The notes below the pieces were generated by a model, which ran no database searches, was not told the origin of the DNA, and saw only the letters and a list, made by a program, of their open reading frames with translations. A stretch of DNA of 64,000 nt from Dendrolimus kikuchii (Eukaryota > Arthropoda > Insecta > Lepidoptera > Lasiocampidae), in assembly GCA_019925095.2 (NCBI GenBank), contig CM034388.1, forward strand, positions 32,003,502 through 32,067,501, read 5' to 3'. Shown one piece after another: positions 33,400-43,789 of the stretch (positions are counted from its first letter, which is position 1; each line of letters starts with the position of its first letter). Both the position numbers and the translations under genes were made by a program.

Positions 33400-36240
33400 C
33401 AACATGAACATATTTTATTTAGGAATTTTATAAATATTTTGACATTTCGTAACGAAAACGCGTCAAGCTGTCATGGCGTCTCGCATTACGTCACGGTGTG
33501 CAAAACAAACATCTGTTTGGTTGAAGTGTTATCAAAAGTTTAAAAAATACATAATAATAAACGAATACTAATTATTACCAACACTGTACAGTACCGCAGT
33601 GTATCAGTACAACGATAAAAACACCACAGAAACTGTTTTTTTACGTGTCTAAGGGGTAAACAAATGAGGAGAAAGTGGCCACATTTTTGTGAAGATCATT
33701 TTGATGTAAGTGTTTATCAGCCCTATTTATAATTCTACGTTACCAAATGATATGGAAAATTACGTATAATATCAAATAATGGGATCTGTATCACACTTAC
33801 GTTTGAAACCAAGCTGTTTACCTAGTAAATTTGATTGTAAGACAGATAGAAGAAAGCGAACTTGTAGCAGTCTAAATCGACCTTATAATTATATACAATA
33901 AAAAAGAAAAGATGACGCTATTAAGAAAGTGTGTAAATAAATCAGTTGAAAGTAGTACTGTATTAGCCAGTACCAGTGGTGCTAGTTTAATTCTTGAAAA
34001 TACTTCTAACACAACCACAGGTTCTTACATTAATAGTATGTAGTCCTAATATTAATTTTCTTGAAACAATCTAATAATAATATTGTCAATTTATTTTCAG
34101 TATTACCCCAGGAAGAAGGTTTACAAGGTCTTAGAGCAGCAAATAAATCTGTTTAAGTACTGATGACACATAAATATAGAAGCTACTCAATCCAGTATTA
34201 AGCTAAGCCAGACTGTGGACCAGGCAGGATCACTAGTAGTCTTCACAAAAATCAGTTTCTTCATTTCCATTTTAAGTGAAATATTCTGTGAAATCATTAA
34301 GGCCATCTGGATCCAGTATAAGCAAAGTTTCACAGAAATTAATAATGGAAGAAGTCACTGTGACACTCTGTCTTTATATACTTCATCCGTTACTCACATG
34401 AGTCCTCACTGTCACCATTCCACTCAACATATCTAGATCAAATCTTTCATACAAATAAAAAATATGTAAATAAATACTCTTTCCATGAACAATTTTACTT
34501 TATTCATGATAAGTCCACTAATGGCTGGTTTCTATATCTTATAAAGTTCATTTACCTTACCATAGCTTAAAATTTGACATAAGCTCCATACAAATAATGT
34601 CGCAATTCAACTGACGGTTGGGTGAGTGAATAGTAAGATATAGGAACCGGCCTTAAGTAGTCATGAACTAATCTAGTTACCCTAGCCCTAGAGCATGGTA
34701 GTTTAGTTAATTTATAAGATTGCCTCATTAAATGAAACTCCAAAATCATTTTGTTTTATTTTATTATAAAATGATGAGATCAGAACCTACCTAGTGGTTA
34801 CTTTATATGCTTTGATAAAGTAATGGATACACATGGCATTTCCAAAATGGTAACAATCTGTCAGTAACAAGATCATTAACATATTCATAACTGACTGTTA
34901 CACAGAAAGTTTAAATTTTTTACTATTAGAAAAATCTGGATCCACTACACAAAATATACATGTTTCCACAGCAGTCAAATATATTTATATTTGTAATTGA
35001 GCATATTTGTTTAGCATAGTCTTCCCATGTGCATAGTCTTCCCATCTTTAATATAATTTGAATATGGTTTGTACTGTAGACACACTTAATTTCTACTATG
35101 CAATTTTCACATGTACCATCCGGTGAACCAGCAGTCATTGGATATTGTTGACTTAATATGAGACCACATTTCTTAATTTTTTTAATGAAGTTTCAGCTCC
35201 AAATTTTCTCTAACTGTGGGTCCTGCATCTACTTACTTCAAAAGCCTGTGATGCTGTTATCCATCCATATCTTAATTCATGCTAGACTGCTTTTAAATTG
35301 CTCCCTTGTTTCCACTTAAAGTTTTTAATGACAGCATCTGATATTACTGCATTTCTTAAAAATATCATTTTTCATTATATTTTAAAACAATTTGATATAT
35401 TAAAGCGCTGGCTGTATCACTGAGAACAGAATTATGTTGATATTTAAACAATGCACAATCCTCAAGTTTCATTTTTTGTCCTTCTTCTAAAAACTTATGA
35501 GCACATTTGATGTTAAACTAGGGTTACCACTACATATTTTAAACTGGTTCACAGTTGTGATAGCTTCGATTTTTTCCAATTACAATTCGCAGAATTGCAT
35601 ACTCGTTCTTCACTCCTGCGATGACGATAATTTCGATAGCACTTTATGATCTGGGCATATTTTACACTTTACAATACAGGAGTTTGCCATCACGTTTCAA
35701 TTGCACATAACTTATGGCGTCATCTCAATAACATACTGGCGATGATCTACAAAAGAAATTTCACCATTAGCATCAACATTTACGAATATTAAAATTATCA
35801 TAATCTCAAAATTAATTATTAAAAAATAATACTTTGCCATATCTTAATCACAATTTTAACATTAGGTGCTATTGTTTAATGTTATATACTTACATAGAAG
35901 TTTTAATATGGAATTCTGCAAAGCACAAATTCGTGTAAGTTGCGAAAAAGGCACCCAGTATAACAACATCGATTTTTGGCAAATTATTGGCATTTGCTTT
36001 TATACAACTTGCCTTTATTATAACTGGTTGTTGTAGTCGTATGAACACAGTGTATAACAGTGGAAATACTATTATTTTACAGCAAAATTACTGGAAAACG
36101 ATGAATTTTCACTGAGAATTCATTATCAACTTGCTGTTTTGCACACTATGACGTCACGCGCTCTGATTGGCGTTCATTGTCACGTGACTAATGGCTGCAA
36201 TGTAACAATTTTATTTCTCAAAAATATAAATTAGTATTTA
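33400..36240. mobile_element. Decayed DNA transposon with THAP and YqaJ-like remnants
   Basis: Plus strand, about 33661-33710: a frame MRRKWPHFCEDHFD followed by a possible GTAAGT donor, then at 33745-33870 DMENYV, IMGSVSHLRLKPSCLPSKFDC and RRKRT. This is the C-terminal part of a THAP zinc finger as found in transposases. Minus strand, about 35280-35060: RYGWITASQAFEVSRCRT and MTAGSPDG...IVEIKCVYS, matching the R-x-G-x-I-TAS and SPDG...EIKC motifs of YqaJ-type nucleases. Both are broken by stops. Possible inverted ends share CGTCA and GTGTGCAAAACA near 33490 and 36145. Known two-gene elements (ISL2EU group, from memory) pair these domains. Confidence 0.6.
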
Positions 36241-36329
36241 TTATTTTAATTAAAACAATTTATTTATGACATGTTTAGATCGTAATCTACGATATATATA
36301 AAGATCTGCCTATATTTTTCATACTGTCA

Positions 36330-36790
36330 ACTACCGGATTGAGAACGGGCGACGGGTAATATAAAGCCCGAGGGGAAGGATCCCGGCGGGCCGGGATCGG
36401 CGGTTCGCGGCGGCCTACGCTATCTTACTGCCGTTTCGTAACGTGTTATGGCTGGGAGAGAAGAAACGGCGAAAGAAACTTCCCAGCAACACGCCTAGTC
36501 TATCCTGTGGGGGGGGGCTATGTCTCCTAACGTCCCTCGCAGGGACGTGGAGAGATCTTGATTGGCGGCGCCTGAGACGCCGCCGTCTGCGTCTGTCTGT
36601 CTGTGCCTGCCAGCCTGCCGTCCTAACCGCGGGCGGGCTGATCCGGGCCAGCCGTTTTGTGATAACGTCGACCCTGTCCGTGAGGACGTTACGCGGTCGT
36701 CGTACGAGAGCCTTTCGCCGAGGCTTATAATTGGACGCGGACTCGTACGTTATAATCGGACGCGGACATATATTAATCAGCATTTTGTGG
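36330..36790. other. GC-rich block of unknown origin
   Basis: Sharply GC-rich against AT-rich flanks, with a frame LWLGEKKRRKKLPSN at 36437-36495. Possibly the 3' end of a LINE; not identified. Confidence 0.4.
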
Positions 36791-36944
36791 CAAAAGTGGA
36801 AAGGGTATAAAAAATTTAGCGCGACCTATACGGTATATATACAAGTCGGTTTCTTTTTTTCCAGATTTTTTTAACTCATTTGTAAATTCAAAAACATATT
36901 TTTGTGTATTATTATTAATTATTAAATTTAGTTGTGTATTGTTT

Positions 36945-37155
36945 AATTGTAGGATATTGATAGTGTGTGAGTAGTAATCATGTGTTTTTGTGAGAAATGT
37001 AAATCGCGTAGTCAAATGTGGCCTCTCGAGTTATCACAAGGACTGTTGACGAACGAGCATTAGTATTTTTTTCTAAGAACCTAATACTGAAGAAATCAGA
37101 TGAGGTTCTATGGACTAAGTTCCTTTGCCTCCCATTATGGGAAATTGTTGCCCGT
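36945..37155 (+). repeat. E2F-box repeat, 5'-truncated copy
   Basis: Starts GTAGGATATTGATAGTGTG (the E2F-like box is missing) and ends GTTCTATGGACTAAGTTCC... as in the 10.7-kb copy. It lies about 180 bp before the start codon at 37338. Confidence 0.7.
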
Positions 37156-37337
37156 CTCACTTCTGGTTTCTGAGTTTCTGTCAGTTGCGTCAGTTCTCTG
37201 ATCTTTCACAAGTCACACAATTTCCTATCAGCCAGTGACAGTTGTGGCTCGCTACTTGTTCGGTGTTTGCTATAGTAAAATCGCTAAAGGAATTGTTAAA
37301 AGTAATTTTTACTACTAGGTCCCACCAACTATTAGAA

Positions 37338-40300
37338 ATGTTTGTTTCACGTCCTATTGTATCAAGATTATTCCAGCAAACAGGTAAATAGAATATATAT
37401 GACTACGTATTTAAAATAATGCCATATTTAGAAATCATTAAAATCTTGTCTAATTCATAAAGAAGTCAAAATAAATTATTATTGAAGACTATTTGTCTGC
37501 TCAGAGCTGCAATGAACACATTAGGGCCGAAGAAGAATTTCAGATTTTTCAGCCGATTACATAACATGAAGAGATAACCTCTACTATAATCAATACTCCA
37601 GCAACACATTTAGGTTGAGTGGGCTATCGAAGACCTCGAGTTAATCCTATAGTAAAACACTGCTGGCTAGGTAATTTCCTTTATTAGGTATATCCATTTA
37701 AAAATGTAAATTTTAATCTTTTATTTGTCATAAATGAAGATTATAAGTGAATGTTCTTTAGTGATACCCACCTTTTGTTCTGCGAGTCCCAACTTGTATA
37801 CTGAATTATTTAAATTAGATAATCCCACATTTTTGGATATTTATAGTCCAGTACTTGGCTACGCTTTGACACAGAGTAGCACGAGATTAAGAGTAATTTG
37901 AGTTTAGGGGGTAACATACACCCTATATATAACCACTAGACCTGTCATTTGGGTTAGGAAACAAGTTTTGAATGAATAATGGGAAAAACAAAAATACATT
38001 TGACAAACAATGTTATGCCACTTTTGTTGATAACAAAGTATGATTTCTGTTTAGGAATACACTTATGCTTAATATATAAACACTAAAACTGTTTTTGAGT
38101 TTAGTAAACAAGTTTTCAATTAGTTTATTGATTTTTAATACAAATTTTTTTTTTTACTTATGTATTGTGATGACAATTACAAATTGGTTGTTAGCGAGTG
38201 TCACAACACTCGCTAACCTCTGCAATGGCACACTTGCTTGGCATGTGGGCTTTATTTGAAAGTCAAGACCGGTTACTTAGGTAAAGTAAGGTTAGACTTT
38301 AAACCAAAGCCAAGTGAGCAAAGTGAGTGTGGCACAGTAGCGGCCGGCGAGTGCCAGAACAAACTGATCACCATTGTTCCAATATAACAAAATGAACAAA
38401 TGAAAAATTAATATTTCAAGAACTACACGTCTCCTAGACACGTGGGTTGTACAAGGGAGAAGTACTCCTCACCCCGTCCCTCTCCACCCCCTACTACTAA
38501 TATAAAATTTAACCCTTAGACTTAAGGGTGAGTGAGTGACTACTCAGGTAACTCAGTACTAAATGAAATAGGTATTTCTATTGAGTATTTAAACTGACTA
38601 GGAATATAGATAGATTTAAAACAATTCAACAAAATTGATATAATTAATCAATTTTGTCATTTTTGGCCCTGAGTATTAGCATGTTCTGAGTAGATGAGTA
38701 GATGCCCTTTAAAGATTTAATAGCCAAATGGTATTTCCTTGTAAATATGTCAACTCTGTACATTGTCTATTTGTGTAAAACAATATTATCCGTGCAGGAA
38801 TGGAGAAAGAATACAATTTCCTGCGGCCCGGCGGCCTGTTGTAAGAGGCGACTTAACAACCCACAGCCAGGTTGTAGGGCATTTGCCCGACTGGATGGCT
38901 ACCACCCCTGGTCTAAAGTATGTCGTCATAACAACCTTGAGTTGTGTTCCGGCATTAGTGACTAGGTTCCAGTGACCCTTAAGAGAGCAGCAGCGCATTT
39001 GTAGCAACTTTGGTGTTGCAAATGTCCAATGGTAACCACTTTCCATCAAGTGGGCCGTCTGCCTGTCTGCTGATCTCCTGCAATAAAAAAAAGTCAGACT
39101 ACATAGAAGAAAGAAATTGCCATAAATTTGTAGGTTACATGTTGCTAAAGTATGACAGAAATTTTCAAAACACTGTCTAGGACTTGTGTTTGTGTAGTAT
39201 CCATTAGAAAAGGTTTGAAAAATCATAATGATCTTTTACTGTTTTTGACTCAAAAAGTGGAAATATTAAGTTTACAAAATTCATTAGACTAAAGGTAAAC
39301 ATATGATGAGTGGGATGGGATTTGGGAAAAATAACATGACACTTAATAACAGGTATTTCTCACATTGCATGTGACCCAGGCCCATTTCATTGGGCATTAT
39401 TAAAAAGAAGCCATGTCAAAGAAGCAAGTGAGGTATGTAAGAATAAGCCTAAATGGCGCTCTGTTGTTCGTGCCTACCCCGCAAGGGAACTGGCGTGAAG
39501 TTATGTATGTATGTATGTATTATTAAAAAATTAAAAATGAATATAGCCTAATATCCTAATAAAAAGAACTTAGTAAAGTTAAAGTTTGTCAGAACAGCAT
39601 CAAAAGAAGTGCAATAGGAGTCAAGTTGAAAGACAAAATTAACTTTTCAACAATCAATTTACTAAGTTCAAAAAGGCATCAAGAATAATAAAACAACTGA
39701 AATGGGACTGGGCCGGACACATAATGAGAGACAATAAAAATAAATAGACACGAAAAATAACTAAGTGGTACCCCAGAAACGGTAAAAGGAGAAGAGGAAG
39801 ACAATACTAGACGTGGGAGGATGATTTTAAACAAAAAGCAGGAACATTGTGGTCCAGAACCTGCAAAGACAAGGTAAAATGAGCAGCAAACAGCTTGAGG
39901 GAGGCCTTTGTTGAAAGACAAGCTGAAAAGGAGGCAAAATATGATACCAATTAGCGGATTAGGTTTTCTTATTTGTTTTTCAGCAATAAAGGCTATTTTT
40001 ATTTTATTCATAGTCTAGTATATATATACATAGCTGTCAATTATGTAGATTTCTTCTGGTGAAAGAAGTTTAAATTGGTTTAGTACAAGAGATTACTTCC
40101 TACAGACAAACTCACTAACTTTACCTCTTTATAATATGGTGGGTATATGAGTGGTCAAAGATTGTGCCTGTGTGATGACTGAAATGCAGAGGTCTTTGCT
40201 TCAATTTCCAGCACACAAAGAAACATTCCTCTATTTACTATGGGTTTTGGTTTTTTTTTAATTGCAGGAGATCAGCAGACAGGCAGACTGCCCACTTGAT

Positions 40301-41679
40301 GGAAAGCGGTTACCATCGCCTATGGACATTTGCAACCTGCTCTCTTAAGGGAGACTGGAACCTGGTCACTAATGCCGGAACACAACTCAAGGTTGTTATG
40401 GCGATATACTTTAGACCAGGGGTGGTAGCCATCCAGTTGGGCGAATGCCCTACCACCTGGCTGTGGGTTGTTTAGTTGCCTCTTACGACAGGCTGCCCCA
40501 ACATAGGAAATTATATTTTTTCTCCATTCCTGCACAAATAAAGTAAAGTAAAATAAGTTTGTATGCTGATTATTTAGTTTTAGTTACATCCCTTTGAATT
40601 AGTATTGGCACAGTGTGTTTCGGTTGCAGTGCGGCGCTACCACAATGAGCACTTCAAGCCACCGACGATGGACGAGCTGCCGGTGCCCCGCGGCTCTTGG
40701 CAGGCGCAGTACGACGCCAACCAGCGCCGCCACAACGCCGCGCTGCTCCTCGGCGTTGCCTTCTCAGCTTTCACTTTAGTCATTGTATGTTTCTCAACTA
40801 ATCATTATTCATCATCATATAGACGGCCTCTGTGGTTGAGCGGGCTAAGCCTTTGCCGGCCTACCTCACTTCAACGCAGAGGCTCCGGGTTCGATTCCTG
40901 GTATAGTAAATTTCGGAGACGTATTTTCTCCGTTATTTACTATGGTCTGGGTGTCTGGGATCAGCCCCAGAGTAGTCCGTTGTATATTACCCATAACACA
41001 AGCGTAACTTGCTTAATTTGGGGATATACAATGTGTGTGTTTGTCTGCCGATTATTATTATTATTATTAACCGAATTCAAAACATTTGCTACTGTTCTCT
41101 GGAAGCTGTCAACCCACAAACAAATAAGGCCAGCTGTTCATGTCTACTTAAATAATACTTTGGATGGGGGTATAGTTATACAGCACATTTATATATTATG
41201 AACAGATTCAAACTTTTTTAATAAAGATTATAAGGTGAAGCGAAGCAGAGCGCTTTAGCCTTCGTGGTTATTTTTTTTATAACGACCCAAAGTTAATTTT
41301 ATCTCTCAAATAATAAATAAATGTGCTGTGTAACTATACCGCACCCAATTCTTTTCTGCTAGATGCACAGTCAAAGTCATAGACGGTCAAAATGGTTGAT
41401 ATAACATCATGTAGCAACCACAGGAGTCACCCTTCATACTCCTTGACTGGTTGCTGGTGGTGGTGGTTCAGTTGCATAAGGGTCAATGGTGGTTGAATTT
41501 CACTCCTGCTCAGCTGCATTTTACTTTCAATGCTGCCATTAAGATCCTTTTTCTTAAATAATAAATAGAAAACAGGTTTTGTGAAATATTGAGGTGTTGT
41601 TAACATGAATGTGTTTGTTCAGGCCAAGACCTCGGGGCTGGTGTACCTCAACTACTCCCCGCCCAAGAGCCTGGACTAA
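37338..41679 (+). CDS. Deltamethrin-resistance (prag01-like) family protein, three exons
   Basis: Exons 37338-37383, 40630-40784 and 41623-41679, GT-AG borders, phases 1 and 0; 85 residues in all. Seen: a basic, Ser/Arg-bearing N-terminus (MFVSRPIVSRLFQQ, then VRRYH) that looks like a mitochondrial presequence; the family core PTMDELPVPRGSWQAQYDANQ; one hydrophobic segment AALLLGVAFSAFTLVI; and the ending GLVYLNYSPP. The family name comes from a mosquito gene linked to pyrethroid resistance; a small single-span inner-mitochondrial protein is likely, but the molecular role is inferred only. Intron one carries a ~320-bp retroposon and LINE tails, intron two a SINE. The short first exon was found by splice phase, not length. 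Confidence 0.82.
37384..38787. other. Intron one, unique AT-rich part
   Basis: No repeat recognised except a perfect 12-bp hairpin (38190-38201 with 38206-38217). Confidence 0.4.
38788..39092 (+). repeat. ~320-bp retroposon, copy 11 (plus orientation)
   Basis: Full-length, ATCCGTGCAGGAATGGAG to TGCAATAAAAAAAA. Confidence 0.88.
39414..39522 (+). repeat. 3' tail of the TATG-tailed LINE
   Basis: GTCAAAGAAGCAAGTGAGG through GGGAACTGGCGTGAAGTT and (ATGT)n. Confidence 0.75.
39560..39965 (+). mobile_element. LINE ORF2 C-terminal remnant (RTE-like)
   Basis: Broken frames read IKQLKWDWAGHIMRD, KWYPRNGKRRRGRQ, WEDDFKQKAGTLWSR and LREAFVERQ, the tail common to RTE-like LINE proteins of Lepidoptera. 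Confidence 0.7.
40251..40537 (-). repeat. ~320-bp retroposon, copy 12
   Basis: Copy with a ~25-bp internal deletion; last copy in the window. Confidence 0.85.
40822..41072 (+). repeat. tRNA-derived SINE, copy 2
   Basis: A box region TGTGGTTGAGCGGGCTAAG (40831-40849), B box GGTTCGATTCC (from 40888), (ATT)n tail at about 41053-41070. It lies in intron two of the small gene. Confidence 0.82.
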
Positions 41680-41761
41680 GGGGAGCGCCGCATCAGTGGT
41701 CAAACGCCGAGCTGCACTCCTACAAATCATTATATTATTCAATTATAATTACTTAGTTCTT

Positions 41762-41767
41762 AATAAA
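41762..41767 (+). promoter_or_regulatory. Polyadenylation signal AATAAA
   Basis: 83 bp after the stop codon of the prag01-like gene. Confidence 0.6.
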
Positions 41768-41799
41768 AACCAATAGCTAAATAATAATATAGTTTTTTA

Positions 41800-42700
41800 T
41801 TTGGTAATTCCATTATAACATTACTTACATGATAAATAAGGCATTACAGGACATTACATATTTGCATAATGTGCACTTTGATTAGTATTAATAGTCCTAT
41901 AATCACAATTGCCTGTGTTGGAGACTGCTCTGTGTGAACGGACATATCAATAATATCAGTTTTATCATAAGGGACAGCAACAAAATTTTATTTTCAATTG
42001 TAAAACAATAACTAACAAAAAGCGGTGCTTTAGGAGGGCTCCTGAAATCAGGATTTGATCGAAAAAAACTATTATTTTGCATTCAACAACACATCCTATT
42101 ATATATAATGTTATAAACGCAAAAGTTTGTAACTCTTTCACGCAAAAACTACTGAATGGATTTTGATAAACATTTAAAATAATATAACTCATACATCAGA
42201 ATAACAAATAGGCTATAATTTCTAAGAATATAGTGTGAATTATCCAAAATATAACGATTTTCCATCACAGCACGCGGGTGAGACCGCGGGGCGCAGCTAT
42301 AACCAAAAGAAACTGGCGTATTTTTAACTAAACATTGTTTACATCGAAATTAGTTCTTTAGTTTTTGAATAGATGGCGTTAGTTATAGCAATCCAGTTCA
42401 TATTACACATGTCTTATTGGTTTTACAATTTGTTTAATATAATATTTTTATGATATATCTAAAAACAAATTGAAATTACTATGTCCATTTATCAGTAAAG
42501 TGTAGGTACTACTAAAATGCATATAGATTGTGGGATAGCGACTAAGCTCAACAGACTTCATCCGAGAATTCATTTGTATTTTTAAGGCATTGTTCAGTTC
42601 TTATAAAATCGTTTCATCCGTCCATGAATTCGCCTTTCAATGCGAGATCTTTTTTTTTAAATCAAGTCTACCAATGTTAATTATATTTACATCAAAAACA
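41800..42700. other. Intergenic AT-rich sequence with decayed repeat
   Basis: A decayed repeat at about 42100-42305 reads CTGAATGGATTTTGATAAAC and ends ACCGCGGGGCGCAGCTAT, similar in plan to the CTAGT-ending repeats. Nothing else recognised. Confidence 0.35.
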
Positions 42701-42729
42701 AATGTATTTTTTCAAGTGTGGCATTTGTA

Positions 42730-43560
42730 CATGTACGAATTGAAGCGCGGTTGACCAACTTCGGGGGATGAAGAGAGAAGTGCGGAAGCGTATCAGGAGA
42801 TTCGGCATGAACTGCACAGTAGATCGCACTGTAATGTATGAATGTATTATGTGAGAAAATAATAATGCATATATGTAGGTAGTTCAGTAATAAAATCAGT
42901 CTGATCACGGAAAGTACTTGTGTGTGTTTCATTACCAATAAATACGAATAAAAGGCTTAAATACTATACGCACAATCTCACTGATGCTTAGAAGCAGCCC
43001 GACATCATTACAGGTGATGGATGAGTCCTAGATTTATCAATACGGTCCAGAAACGAAGCGCCAGTTGACGGTTTGGTTTGGCCATCTAGAAGCGGGGGGA
43101 ACATTTTGATCGCGAGGTTTTTCAATTTGATCGGCTAATTAGTGTCAATTCCTTTACGGAACTAAAGAAGCATCAACGCCGAATGGTATACTACCAAGTG
43201 CTTGGCAGAATTTATTTCTGTTGTGACCAAACACAGGACTTCGCGCGCCAGCCGATATTGCGCACAAACCGAGGGTCTTCCTGGACAGCAGGTCCAACTC
43301 CTGGGTCACCCTCCAAACAGCCCTGATCTAGCACTGTGTGACTTCTTTTTATTCCCGAAAATAATAAAAAATTTAGCTCAGAGATACAATTTTCGTTGTC
43401 AGTAGATGCATTGTCAGCGTTCAAGCAAGTTGTAAACGAGGTGTCTGTGGAGGACTGGAAAAAGCGTTTCGAAAACTGGTTCAAACGCATGAAACTTTGT
43501 ATAGACTGTATAGAGGCTGGTGGAGAGTATCTTGAAAAGATTGATTAAAGATTACCTAAA
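42730..43560 (+). pseudogene. Mariner-family transposase fossil
   Basis: Scrambled frames keep VTNFGG-like, then at 43300-43360 LGHPPNSPDLALCDFFLFP, which is the mariner HPPYSPDLxPxDFFLFP block with the third catalytic Asp. FRCQ and FENWFKRMKLCI follow. A large internal deletion and many frameshifts. Same family as 59225-60070. Confidence 0.78.
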
Positions 43561-43789
43561 AACATTTTTTTATTGCAATACTTTTGAAGTGAAACTTCTA
43601 TATAGACAGGGTCTTAGGGTTTTTCTGTATGGAGGAGTGGCATAAATTTAGACTAGACGTGGTGAAAGGCTACAGCTAAATACATTTGATTAGATAACTA
43701 TAGTTAATACAAGAAAGCCAATGACAGGTTTTCACGGATAAGCTATTGCTTAAAAGTAACATGCAAACGTAGAAAAGGCACCGAGATGA

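Noticed and set aside
36415..36810. Overlapping frames on both strands in the GC-rich block
   Set aside because: No gene structure; only the short LWLGEKKRRKKL motif was kept as an observation.
40605..41201. 198-residue protein
   Set aside because: Joins the second exon of the small gene to SINE sequence; splice sites and the third exon show the true end.
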